64,000 nucleotides of DNA, from contig NC_081335.1 in assembly GCF_022539665.2 (NCBI RefSeq), positions 3,348,001-3,412,000 of the forward strand, given 5' to 3'. This document shows positions 36,356 through 49,970 of the stretch, in pieces (within the stretch, counting starts at the first letter, position 1; the number at the start of each line of letters is the position of its first letter). The DNA is from Daphnia carinata. Taxonomy: Eukaryota > Arthropoda > Branchiopoda > Diplostraca > Daphniidae. Made by a program: the position numbers and the translations under genes. Below the pieces are notes generated by a model. It saw only the letters and a program-made list of their open reading frames with translations. It was not told where the DNA came from and did no database searches.

Positions 36356-39300
36356 CACCAACACGGTTGAGCAGGTTTTTTTCTTTTCGAGTTACCGGTC
36401 TCACCAATTCAATTCTACAATGTGTGGATTGCATATTTAATTCGAGTTGTGAATTTTGGGAAGGCCTAGATTCTCTAGAATTATTTTCTTTTTTTTTTTG
36501 TCTCGAATCGCTTGGAATTATTGGCTAGTGAATAATCTGATTTTTATCGAGAATCATTCCATTGGACCGAATACTTCCAATGTTTGTCCTTTTCTACGTC
36601 AGATTCCGAAAGAAGTTTTTTTTTTATTTAAAAAAGAATGCGTCCTTTTTCTCTTTAACTTTTGACTTGTTGAGCTCGGTTTTGTAGGTAGCAAAAGCAG
36701 GTAGTTTAAAAACGAGGTCATTTCAAAAAAAAAAAAAGAAAAAAAGAAAATTTCCGGATAACGAAATACGAACACGTATTATACGTTGGTATGGTACGTG
36801 CATGTAGTGCGCACGAAAGATTTCGACCACGTTTTGTATAAACGCAGCCGTCAGTCATCCCGTCTTCTTGTCCTTTCATCCTCCTATACGCCGATAGGAT
36901 CTTTACCGGTAGAATGTCGGTTCTGCAACGGGTCCTTCAAGAAGAAAGAGGGTCTTGTGTGACTTGTGGGCTGCCATCAGAAAAAAAAAGGTCCCTCCCC
37001 AAAAAATTGGAGAGTTTTGAAAAAAGAAAAAGAAAAGGAAAGACATTGATTTATCTGACTAATTATGGTGATGGGTAGTGGCCGTAGTGATGCCCGTCCA
37101 TTATATAATCCAAGGATTTTTTTTTTTTTTTTTTTGCTGCTTCTGCTGTTGTTGTTGCTGCCGCTCCTGCAATATTCCCAGGCGATAGTTTCCGTTGATA
37201 AGAAATTTTTTTTTCTTTTCTATCCGTGGACGGCGGTGAAGGCATCGGCGGCTTCTTGTAGTTCAAAAGGTTCCGCAGGGTCCAGTACAGCGCCACGATG
37301 GCGTGATGAAACGAGTCGTTTCTATTTTCGTGTTATTTATTTTTTTTTTTTCTTTTTATTTTGCCTTCCTTATAGCGATCCGTAGCCTCTTTCCATTCCG
37401 ACTTTAAGCTGCAAACTGCTGTCACATTTGTTGCCGCTGTCCGTGTCGCCTGTCACATCAGCTTTTTCTCTTTCAAAAATTTTGTGTCCCTTCCTCTTTT
37501 TTTTTTTGGGGGGGGGGGCTTTTTGTTGATTTACGTACATCTACGATAATGAAGGTTAGGGGGAGATAAACAAGCGCGTCATTTTCCCTTTTTTATTTGT
37601 CGGTTTAGTTTCCCAGATAATCGTTAAAGTCGACTGTATTTGACGTGCAAACACTAGGCTTTAAAAACGGCAGCAATTCAGCCTCCCGTTCGCATATAAA
37701 AATTAAGAGAAAAAAAAAAAAAAAGAACGACTTCAAAGAACATTGTTGTTTTCTCGAAAAAATTCGTGTATGTTCCACTTATCCTTGTATAATTTATATA
37801 TTCGATAGGGATCACATTTGCCAACCAGCTTTTGGAAGGAAGAAAGAAAGAAAAAAAAAAGAGTTGTTACAAGTAGAGTAGAAACGAGTCTATCTAGGGT
37901 GTGGACTAGAACATTCCATTTGATGGACGGTAAAAGGGTTAGGTTCATTATAGTGGGTTTTTTTCTTCTTCTTCTTCTTCTCAAGGTGCTTTTATGGCTC
38001 GTCGAAGAAAACGCGATTCACAACGATAAGACGACGATCGACTCCCTTTTTTTTCTTTCTTTTTTTTATATCTTTGCTTTATAGAGGTACTAGTGTTGAG
38101 CCCTCCCCCTACGATGCTGTTGAATATGTGATAACGATAATAATAATAAAAAAAAGAGAGAACCGTGAACGTGAAAATCATGTAAAATGAGCTAATCTTT
38201 TTTTTTTTTTTTTTTCATTTTTTTAATTTTTGAAAACGTTAACACGATGTAGGAGAAACCGCACAAGTGCGCTCTCTGCTCCAAGTCGTTCCCGACGCCC
38301 GGGGACTTGAAATCGCACATGTACGTGCACAGCGGCTCGTGGCCGTTCAAGTGCCACGTCTGCTCGCGCGGCTTCAGCAAGCACACCAACCTCAAGAACC
38401 ATCTCTTCCTGCATACCGGTAAGTCGATGAATATCAATCTACTATTATCGCTAAACAAGTAATTCTTTACGCGATTGCGCTACCGACGTTTTGAAAATTA
38501 GCTTTTATCGTGTTTATAAAATAATCACGACAAAACAGAGACGGGGGGGTGAACAACTTGGAACACGTCATTTTTGTTGATTTTTGCATTCGCATCAACA
38601 TGCAAATTATGGCCAAACTCGTTTAATTCGAGGGTACGTCTTTATGTGCATACATAACTCGTTATGCAATTCTTTTTTTTTAATTCGTCTTCCGCCGATG
38701 AAAAAAAGAAGCGAATCACGAAGGTCGTCCTTTTTTTTTTCTTTCTTTCTCAAACGATCTAAAAGAAAAATGATTCGTTCGCTGCTGTACTACCATCGTT
38801 TTGTGGAGCAGGTTTTTTTTTTCTTTCTTCTTCTTATGCGTACACGTTCGTGATGATTGTATTCTCATCGGCTCTCTCGTCCAACAATATTTCTTCAACC
38901 ACCCAAAGACATGGGCTAGTGGGGTTGTGTGAAGGCAAGAAATAATAATCAATGATGAATTATGACGATCCATCGCAGCAAGCGCGCGGATCCAGCGCCC
39001 GAGCTAGCTGGCGCAGCACGTTATCATCATCAACCAGTTTTTTCCTTTTTTTTTTTTTTTTTTTCTTTTTTTTTTCTCTCCTTTTCTCCATCTCCTCCTC
39101 CATGTGTGTGTCTTGATGTTTTCGAGACTTCCCTTTTCATTTTTTTTTTTTTTTTTTTAGTTTGCCTTGGGCGACGATTTCATATCACGCGCGCTAGATG
39201 CTCTCTTCCCCTTCACCGGCCACTTTGAGGGCTCACGGTCTCGTACACGCACTGACCTTTATAGATGGTAGATAGCCGCCGCTCTACCCAATTTCTTGTT

Positions 39301-39722
39301 CCTTTTTTTTTCCTATTCTAGTATGATCAATCTGTTAAAAAAGAAAGAGAGAGAGAGAGAGCTATATGCTCGAATGAAATAGCTCGTACCCTTTTTTGCC
39401 CATTGCATTTGCATGGATGACGCAAGGCAGACACCTGCGCACGCGCGCTAACAACCTGTTCGTCTCTTTTCCTACCCCTTTTTATTTTTTAATATTCACA
39501 AATAATAATAACAGACTTGTGTGTTTTTAAACCGCGCGTGTGTGTACTATACGGTTGAGCCCTCCACGTCTCTTTTGATTCTTGACGGGGTGCGTATCAG
39601 CTTTTTTGCTTGAGAAAAATTCTTTTTTTGAATGATGATATGGAAACATGGACTGAAAGGGGGGGGGGATATATAGAAAGCGGTTGTGAACAGAAAATTT
39701 TCTTTTTATCTCGCAGCTATCT

Positions 39723-39762
<40 letters not shown>

Positions 39763-42700
39763 ATGTTTTGGTTGAGGGCACGGTCAAATGGTCCATCCGT
39801 CCGCGCGTTCGTGAGCTCTTTTTCTTTCTTGCGTGTGGTGTGTTTAGTGGGGTCCGCATGGGTTTTGCTGGAAAAGTTCCTTTTTTTTTTTTTTTTTTCG
39901 TTGAACGCACGGCCGAGTAAATTAATGGTCCGAACTTGGAAAGCTTTTCTTTTTTTTTTCTGGAAAAAAAAAAAGAAAGGGAATAAAACTATGATGGAGG
40001 GAATAGGAAACAAAAGGTTAGGTATAGAGCGATAGTGTGTTGTCCAATCTATTTCTCCGTCTATGGTCATTTCTCATAAGTCTTTTATTTTTTTTTTTTT
40101 CAAGACACCCCCTCCAAGAAAAGAAAGGGGCAGAGAAAAGATTAGATATTTTCTTGTTCTTTATTTCTGAGAACACATCGAATATTTTTCACTATCGTTT
40201 GTTGTTAAATAGCCGAAGAATTAGAGGCATTTTTTTTGTTTTGTTTTCAAATTGTGTTCCCATTCCGTACGTGTATACGGTATTGCGCGTTTTGCTAAAG
40301 AAACAAAAGAAAAACGTTCTTTTTTTTCCCATGACGGATTCTTGTGTTTATCATTTTGATTTGAATTTGTTTCTCGTTTTTTTCTTCTGAACTATTTCCT
40401 TTTCGACTCGTCGACAGCGCAGCGAAAAGGAAGTTTCACATTTCCGGTCAATTTTATTTCTTATTTTTTTTTTTTGTTTTGCTTCTCTTAAATGATGACA
40501 AACTTAACGAAACAGATTTAGCAACAATGGCGCATCCGCAACAAGTCGATTGGGATGAAGGGATTTGAATGAATCGAACCGGCACCAACATCGAGATATC
40601 GACTAAAAGGAAGTTGAAATGAGAGCATTTAAACTTGAAAAAAACAACACACACACACACACACACACACAAAAAGAAGAATCTATTGTGTTTCAAAAAA
40701 AAAAAAAGAGGACCGTTGCGCTGCTACTCTGATATTTCCTACTGTCCGTGTTCTTTTTTTTTTTTTTTTATACACCGTGAAAGAAACGAGAGGAAGGAGC
40801 ACAACAAGAGGGGAGGTAAAAGAGCATGAGGAGGGGGTCAGGCCTCAATGTAATTTTCACGCACAGCGGGATTCACCTTTTTTTTTTCTCTTTCCTTTCC
40901 GTTTTGCTTGTTCGAGAAAAAGACTTTCGGTCGCTCCGATCGTCACGTCTAGCCGCAAAAAAAGGGGGGAGGAAGAAGAAGAAGAAGTAGAAGAAGCTCA
41001 AACTCTTAACCCGCCATTTTCAATAGTACATTAAGACTACATAGACACTGAGACGCGGTAAAAGGGGGGAGGGAGTTGTTTCCACCATTTTTCATCCGCA
41101 TGAAAAACAAAAAAACAAAAAATGTTTTCCCATTTTTACTTATTTTTTATTTTTTTTTCCCGTTTTACGTATTAGCGGCACAAAAGTCTTGTTTGCGGGG
41201 TGCTTGTAGCAATTCATTATGATACTTGCTGCTGCTGCTGCTGCTAGAATTTGGTTTACCTCCCTAAACATCATTTTTCACACCCGTCTATCGACCCTAC
41301 ATGTTTTCTTTTTTTTTTTCAAAGGTCCATTGTTTAAAAAAAAAAAAAAAAAAACTGAAATGGGGTCTCTTGTTTTCCCTCCGTAGCTCCCGCTTACACC
41401 TTTTGAAGGCGCTGATCATTTGTTGCCGTCCGTTCACGAGTCGTCTATGCATTATAAAACGAGACATTGTTTTTTGTTTTGTTTTCTACTTGTTTTCGGA
41501 TTTTTATTTCCAACGTCATTGGCTCTTTTAGAAACAAGAAGAAAGAAAATTGGAAAGTGAAACGCAATGTTTTTCAATCGTAAAGCAATGGGTAGACATT
41601 TGTAATCGATGTACAGTACCCCGAAAAAAAAAAAAATATGTATCGATAGGGATTAATGATGGTCGTGTTTTGTACTATTTTTTTTTTTTTTTTTTTTGTA
41701 AAGTTCAATTTTTTAAATTAGTCTTTGTCTTTTTCCTTTTTTTTTAAAGAGAGAATGATTGTTGGAATGGATGGCGCCATCGTTTTTCAGTAGCTAACGA
41801 AGACGATGAACAGAACTTGATTGTTTCAAACTGCCTAATGAGCTGCATTAGAAGCTTTTCTCTTTTTTTTTTTTCTTCTTCTAAATTTTTACTGACATTC
41901 TACCGTGGGACATACCTTTGTAGGTCTAGCAACCAAACGAAAGAGATGTGCGTCCATCTCTTTTTATTTGATACCTTCTCATTTGGAATGCGTCGATTGT
42001 GTTGGGGCCGTTCAGCTTCAGTCGCATTATCATAAACGGTGTTGATTTTTCGTATTCTAGTGGCAGCATGTTGATGATCCCTCTTTTTTTGAACAACCTT
42101 TAATCGTTCAATCCCGAACGATGCGGAAAAAGGAAATTCCTTGAGATCAGAAGACGCGCACGTTGGATGAAGAGAGAAACAAAGGGAAACGTTTCTTTTT
42201 CACGTAGCTACATGCCAGCACGATTAAAAAAAAAAAAAAAATGAGGGGGTTGGTAAAAATTGGTTGGTGATTCATTATGAACGTCCGTTACGGCATCTAG
42301 ACAAATTTCCCTTTTTCTTTCTATATTATTAAATAGATATAGTCTGTTTTTTTTGTTTTTTTTTTTTTTTCTTCTTTAAATTTATATCACACGGGAGGGA
42401 TCGGGAGGATGTTACTACTAGTACCCGTTTATAAAAGCTAACCATTTGTGCGCTTATCTCTTTGTTTTTTTTTTTTGTTTTTTTTTACTTCCAACAACTA
42501 TTCCAAAACGGTTCCTCCTCTTGATGTTACAAGCTGGTGGAGAAGTTCAGTTTTTTTTTTTTCATTTTTATTTGACTGATTGGGTTTTGTGATCCATCCA
42601 TCTCTCTCTCTCTCTCTTCTCCACGGGCTCGTAGCAATACATCGCCGAGAATCAAAGTCGACAATAGTCCGAGGGGGAGGTGGGTGCCGTGAAAACGGTA

Positions 42701-45700
42701 ATTACCCAAGCGATCGGGCACACTCGCTACATAAACCGCGTCCAAAAACGACTCATCTTTTTCTTCTTTTTTTTTTTTTCTTCCCTCAACCAACACATCC
42801 GTGAAAATGTGTGTATATTTATAATGAACGCTCACGATGTTTGCGCGTACGCTTACTGATGGGGCCACGTTTGAAACAGGCATTCTTTCATCGGATAACA
42901 GCCGCGGATGAACGTTCAAATCGATCAGTCTTGTCCAATTTGTTAAATGTTTTTGTTTTGTTTTTCTTTCTTTTTGGCTCTCGGTTATTTGAAGGAGGTA
43001 AAACACTAAGTTTTAAAACAACAGACGGTTTTTTTTGTTTTTGTTTTTATTGTCTGCTCTGTACGAGTCCATCTTTATATTTCGAAAATCCGTGTGGATG
43101 TAATGGATGGGAGATCGTGCCCGTAGCTAATTTCTAATTCGAACGTCTATGCAAAGTTGAAAACGATCTTTTTTTTTTTTTAAGGATCATCTCTCGATTT
43201 CAGTCTATTTTATTTATTTTTTTTTTTTTGGTTGCTGTTTCCAATACTTTGATTTTCTCTTTTCAAACGTGTTCGTGTTGTCTGCCATGTCACACCTGCA
43301 CGAATTGCTGGCCGAGGGGATCAGGAGTCGCTGCGAGTCGGGGTTGAAAAAACTCTATTACCACAAAATGAGTCCAATAGTGAGAAACTCATTTTCGGCA
43401 ACTTTCCAGTTGCACCCAAATTGTTTGACATACAAAAAAAAAAAAACGCACTGTTTTTATTTTTTATTTTTTTTTTTGAAAATCCTTTTTTGTTTAAAGG
43501 TCGAGTCGCGGTTCGACCCTCGATAGTAAACAATATGTCTCTGAAATTCGGGGGCGTAAAAAAAAAGAAAAAGAAAAGGCGAACACCAACAGTCGACATG
43601 CAATCGTGCAAAGGAAAAAACACGAACATGTGCGACAAATGTTGGGACATTTACCTGCCCTTTGAAAGAATTAAAAAAGAGGGTCGCTTGACCTTAGACA
43701 AAAACCGAAATTTTCGTTCTTAAATGTCACCTCGGCAGTCGGGTCTCCAACCACAACGCGAGGGTGAAATGGAAATTTTTTTTGAAAATCAAAATGCGCC
43801 TTTGCTTCTATTTTAAACTTTACTCTTTTTTTTTTTTTTTTTTTTTTTTTAGTGTCTTGTAATTTTGGGGACGTTTAAAGTAGATTGCGAAAAAAGCAAA
43901 TTGTTTTTTTTTTTTTTTGGGGGGGGGGGGGGGTGCTGTTGGATCGAACGGTGTAATCATTAAGGAAGTAGTATTGATTCACATTTTACGTTGAAAACAA
44001 CCGTCGTAATGAAATAACACGTGGACCGCATTTTTTTTCTTTTTTTTTTTTTTTGTGTGTGTGTGTGTGTGTTGGTTAAATTTGAAATGAATGTGCGTTG
44101 AGGTCCGAGCGGATCGCGTGCAACTTTTGCCGTGCGTCAATCTGCTGCGTCCACTTTTTTGAAATTAGATACGGTCTCAAGTTTTTTTTTTTTTTTTTTT
44201 TTTTTTTTTCTCATTCCAAGAGTCTCATGGCCTTTTGTCGTGTCTCTGTCTGGACTGTGTTATTTGGACGCAACCGACCAACTGAAAAGAAAAAAAAAAG
44301 AAAAAGTATCAGGTGAAACATTTCGAGACTTGTTTTTTTTTTTTGCTTCGCCATCACCAGCGCGCATCTCTTGACAATGTCCCCCCCGCACGCCACAGTC
44401 AACTGTGCACATCAGTCGTCGTCCTAACTTCCAACCCCAAAAAAAGAAAAAGAAAAAAAAAGACAATAGTTTTTTAAGTGTGGTCGTATTCACCTGGCGC
44501 CATCTCTTCGCCTCATGTTGCCGCGTCGTTTCTCTATCTGGCGTAATAATGCATTTTCTTTCACCACTGCTCTGTGTGTGTGTATGTATGTGTGTGTAGC
44601 TATGGGCGATTGTCAGCACGCGGGACGTCGATTCGAAACGGATGATTATGGCATGTTGAAAACGAAGTAGACCCTTGTGAACTCTTTTTGTTGTTGTTGA
44701 AATGCAACCGCGTGCCATGCAGACCCCTGCTTTCACCTGTTGCGTAGGCTGTGTGGGTAGTTTACATATTTTTCTTGCTGTCTTGTACGAAGAAACACAA
44801 GCGATGGTCGATCGAGGCGCACGCGAAGACGTTTCTCCGACTGATGATGATGATGGTGGTGGCGGCGGCGCAGCAGCAGCAGCAGCCATTCTTGCATCAA
44901 GCAGCTCCTATTGAATCAGCGTACCCTGCGGCGGTCCACTTCCGTCTGTCATTTGAATGAAAATTCTTAAGTGAAATCGATCACGACACGAAGACGTGTC
45001 CGCAATTGGTCAGAAATCATTTTGTCATGTTTTACAACGTAAACGGAGCCAGCAGCGATTAAGAACAGAAATGCTTGCGTAATATTTGAAAGAAAAAAAA
45101 AATAAAGATTTAGGAGGAACTTGAGGAATTAAAAACTTTTTTATTTTTTTTTTTAAAAGATCGTTACCGTTTTTCCCAAACGATCAGACGGGGGGCGTTT
45201 AGACGTAATTGACGAATGAAGTCTACTATCCCAAAGAAAGCGCTAAAAATATCTCTCGTCCCACTCGTTGGCATGTTCAAATAGTTCAGCGTGATCGTCT
45301 ATATTTTTTTTTTTTTGTGTGTGCTGGAGGGATGATTTCCTTGAAATGAGCAACAGCAGCCAAAGGTTATACGACTGCCTTACACTGCGGTCGGGAGGAA
45401 GGGGGGTGGGGACGTGAGTTACAGTATTTATCCACTCGTAAAAAAGAGCTCAGGCAACACAGTTTTTTTTTTTTTTTTTTTTTTTTTTAAACATTCCTCC
45501 GCTTCTTGTTTTAGCGTTGCGCACACGGAAGGGACGGATAAAATTCCGTTTTTCGTTTAAAGTCTTGCATTCAACGCTACCACCAATTTGCCTTTTTTTC
45601 TTTCTCTTTTTTTTTTTAAATTTGAAAGTGAAGATTTTTTTTTTCTCGAATATTAAAATAGATCATTGTTGAATCCAGTATTTGAAACTTGTAATGAATA

Positions 45701-48700
45701 GACTCGCGCAGATATGCATCATCATCATTATCGTCATCATCACCAGGTGGCTGTGGTGTGTGCACTAATTGCAGGTGTACAGAGACCAAAAGGCAGGAAT
45801 GTCTTTATGTACTTACAACTATGCCCCTCCAGTTGTTACACACACACAAATTTTTAAGAGGAGATGAGATACACCACCACGCACGCTAAACATGTGTGGA
45901 GAAAAAGGAAAAGATGATGAACCCCCACACACGAAAAAAATAGTGTAGGATGTGCAGCACACACCTGTCGGTAACGTATTAACCTCCAATCTCGTGTTTA
46001 AAAAAAAAAAAAAAAAAAATTATGGCACTTGCCATCGAGACTTCCATCAAGTCTACATTACTCCATTTGATCAATAATTATCATTTTGAAAGCACCTCTA
46101 TAAAAAAAAAAATGAATTCTATAATATTTAAATCTCTGTTTAGGATTTTTAAATCGAAATTTTATTGCCCATTTTTTGTGTTGCGTGGGGGGCGGGGGTT
46201 CGCATAAGTAATCTTGAAATAGGTTAGTCGTGTTGCTTTTTATTATTACTATTTTTTTTTTCTTCAAGGTTGGGATCATTTCGATGATGGATCGGGTTAC
46301 CTGGTATCGCTCATGACCATCCGCTTCATAATAAACCACCACTCGTATTGCGTTTTCTTAAGCGACGCGTATCGTTGCTTCGTTTTTACGTCCTCGATTT
46401 AATTCGATCACTTGAATTCGTCACAACATTTCACCCTTTTTTTTTTTTTTTTTTTATAAATCAGATATACACCGAGCTGCGTAGAGATCTCAGCTGGGGC
46501 ATGAGCTGAAGAAGAAACATTTGTTTTAAAAAATGGAATCATGATTGATGGTCTTCCTGCAGCACATAAATCCCGAAAGGCCATAACGAAAAACTTGAGG
46601 CTGTTTGAATCGAGAAAACAACTGTAAATTACACCGAGTGCTCGTTGATACCCGCGCGTTAATGAGAGATTTCAGTTAGCCTTTGGCGTTTGTTTCAAAC
46701 TAGAGTGAATATGATTTACCTCTCTCTCTCTCTCTCTCTCTCGTTCCTTGTAGATCCTCTTTTTTTTTTCATCATCATCATCATCATCGTAAAAACAAAA
46801 ACAAAAAAATCTTCGTGTAAATGAATGAAAGGGCACTCGATTCACTTTCGGCTATTAATAGGGGATCGCGTGAAATGATTTCGGGCCAGCGCCACATCAC
46901 TCCCTCCGAAAAAAGAGCAACAGGCTTATTTTTTTCCTTTTAACGAGCGTCCAACTCTCATATGCCCTATTAAAAAAAAAAAAAAAAAAATGTTTTCATA
47001 GACGTAGCCTTGTAGAAACTGAAACCACCAACGGCAGAATATGATATGAAAATGAACGAACGATAGCGTGAATTCTTTTTTTCTTTTTTTTTTTTTTTTT
47101 TGTAGTTCATCTCTCGCAGCACTGGAGGCAGAATCATCTTGCTCCTCTTGTTTATGTACAATCAAGTGGCAACAGGTGTGAACTATACCTGGATCTTAAA
47201 AAATTCATCGTTATCTCATTAAAGGGCTTTTTCTCTTTGGTCGGTCAATCAAAATGAGAAAAATAGAAAGTAGAGCCACGCTATCTTGCACGATCCTCCC
47301 CCCCCCCCACACTTTTTTTTTTCTGTATAGGAAGAAACTCAATCACAAGTCGAGCGTGCACCGTAGCACAAATTAATCATTAGATTTGTTTTGCTTTTTT
47401 TTTTTTGTATTTTACTTGATTTTTTACCTTTTGAGAAGGGCTGATGATTCTCCTCTTGTAGTGCAGGTGAACGCTATACGTCACGCAAAACCATCATTAA
47501 AACATATCAAATAGAGATCGATGTCGCCCATACGGTCCGTTCATTTATTATCAAGTTCTACGTTATTCCCTTTACGCATAGCAATCCTTTAATTGCAATC
47601 AGTGTTTCTTTTTTTCTTTTCTTCTCGTAATTATCTAAACCTCATCAAAGAGCTAATGGGAAAATGGGAATGTTTTTTTTTTTTTTTTTTTTCTAAAAAG
47701 GGGATTTAAACTTAAATGTTTTAGTTTGATAAAACCAGACACAAACTCGAAATTCGTTTTTTTTGTGTGTGTGTGTGTTCGGGTATTGTTTTCTCTGCTT
47801 TTATTCTTCAATGTTGCGGCCAAAAAAAAAAAAAAGCCATTTGTTATTTAACGTCCAGCCTTGTGTTGTAGAGAACAATAAGCGATGGGGAATTATAACA
47901 AACGACTTTTAACGTGCACCCATCGATGAGGAAGTGTCTTTGTCTATTTTCGTTGTCCGTTTGGGGTCATCCTTTGATGGCCGGACATTGTCCAATCGAA
48001 CAACAACTCGCTACACGTATATAGCCTATAGAGTTTTACAATAATTTGAATTGTTTTTTGTTTTTTTTTTATGTCGACCTGATGATGCTTTTCGATCGTC
48101 ATTGTCAAATCGAACGAGGGAGGTCTCGCCAAAGTTGTTATTATTATTATTATTATTATTTTTTTAAAAAAGCATTCGGGCAATGAGTTGGCATCATTTT
48201 CCATTCATTTGACACGTTTGGCTATTTACTGTCCCGTCACGCCAATGACACCTGTGAGTGGCCTCCGGCCCTCCCTTTCCAGTTTTCACTACACACAAAA
48301 GATACACTTCCGATGCTTTTAAAGAAATAATTGTATCAACTTTTCTTTTTGTTTTTTTTTTCTTCTCATTTTTTTTTTTTGGCTTGCTAATATCAACTTG
48401 AAAAATTGTACTAAGTCTTAACTATTTTTTTTTCTTTCTTTATAATAAAAAAAAAAATTCTAATGGCATTTTTTCGTTAACCGGTTTGTCTTTTTTCGTT
48501 TCTTCTTCCTCTTTTCCTTCGTCCACAAACGGATGAAGAAAAAAAAAAAAAAAAAAAGGAACAGGAGAACTACACAAAGAGAGAGATCAATAATTGGACT
48601 GTGGCTTTAGGCTACGTGCGCATTACATTCCTTTTGAGCTCGTCTAAAAAAGATAATCATAAAGACGGGCAGCAAGGCCAAGATGGCAAGAAAGAAAAAG

Positions 48701-49560
48701 AAAAAAAGAAAAAAAAAATGTTAGGCAGCAAGTGCGCGCTGATCTTTGATTGCCGGTCCTCTACCAAGTCGAGGTACGAACGCGAGCCGACGGTAGTTTG
48801 AACCGCCGTTGCGCCCCCCCCCCTTTAAAGAAGACGGTGGCGCGCGTGAATTTTCTTATGATGAAGCAGTGGCTGGTCGACCTTTTGAACTCGCTACTAT
48901 CCCGCTCTAGGACCTTTATTTATTTATTTTTTTATTTTTTTTTTTTTTCCCTACTTTTCCTTGATGCGCCTATATATAAAGATGATGATGATGGAGAACA
49001 GAGAGAAGGATCTAGCGCATCCGGTGTGCCTTATTACATTTTTATCATATTTTTTTTTAATTTTTTTTTTCCTTTGCTTTCTTTTTATTATTATTTTTTT
49101 TTGTTTTTGAAAAAGCCTTTTTTTTGTGGAGGGTGATTGCTGTTTAGCGATGGCTTTTTCTCTTTACTGTGACGTCCGTTCGTTTTCTGTGTGTTTTGAA
49201 GATGCGACAGGAAAGCACGTGAAAACAAGAGCCATCAAGCCTTGAGGCTTTAGCGCTGCTGGCCTTCTTCGTGAGGATCAATTGCGCCAAAAGTGCACCA
49301 TTAAATGTTGATTATTTTCGAGCAGGACAGAATGATTCCGAGAAAGGGAAAGAAAAAAAAAGAGAGAGAGAGAGGTCTAGATTGAAAACTGGGGAAAAAC
49401 GGTTTGTCGTGATGTCGCGCGTCCCGTGTCATTTTCCAGATAAGTTTCGGCGTAACGATGATTGTCGCCCGTCTTTTTTTTTTTTCACGACGATTCGTGG
49501 TATGTCTGATCTTCATTGCCGTCGCATCCCCACAAGTTGACCTCTGCGGAGGAAGCCAAC

Positions 49561-49592
<32 letters not shown>

Positions 49593-49937
49593 CTGTTTCA
49601 TGTGCGCTATTTCTAATCTGTTATATTCTTATCCACCGACTTTTCCTTCGTCTTTTTTTTTTTTTTTTTTATTTATATTTATTCATTTTTTTTTGTGTGT
49701 GTGTGTATGTGTGTGTGTGTTAAATTTCAATTGAAAATTTCACCTCGTAGCAGCAAAAACAGAGGGGGTTTAGACGGAATAAGAACACACACACAAAAAA
49801 TGAAATGTAGGAGTCTAGCAAAGGGATGACGGCTTGTATATAACCTTCTCATCCATCAGCCGCCAGTCGTGCAATTATCTAACTTTTTTTTCTTTTCTTC
49901 TTCTCCCCCCTAAAGAAAGCTAACGCACACATAAGCC

Positions 49938-49970
<33 letters not shown>

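Noticed and set aside
40540-40600. tRNA-like B-box on the minus strand (GGTTCGATTC)
   Set aside because: No A-box at the right distance and no cloverleaf or acceptor stem can be drawn.
42527-43006. 159-codon minus-strand frame
   Set aside because: Part is coded by CT and A/T simple repeats; the rest shows no family motif or splice structure.
43495-43530. B-box-like GGTTCGACCCT on the + strand
   Set aside because: No matching A-box or tRNA arms upstream; T-runs fill the expected position.
44260-44889. 209-codon minus-strand frame starting with Ala/Pro/Ser runs
   Set aside because: Composition comes from trinucleotide repeats, T-runs (Phe) and CA repeats (Thr/His); no domain.
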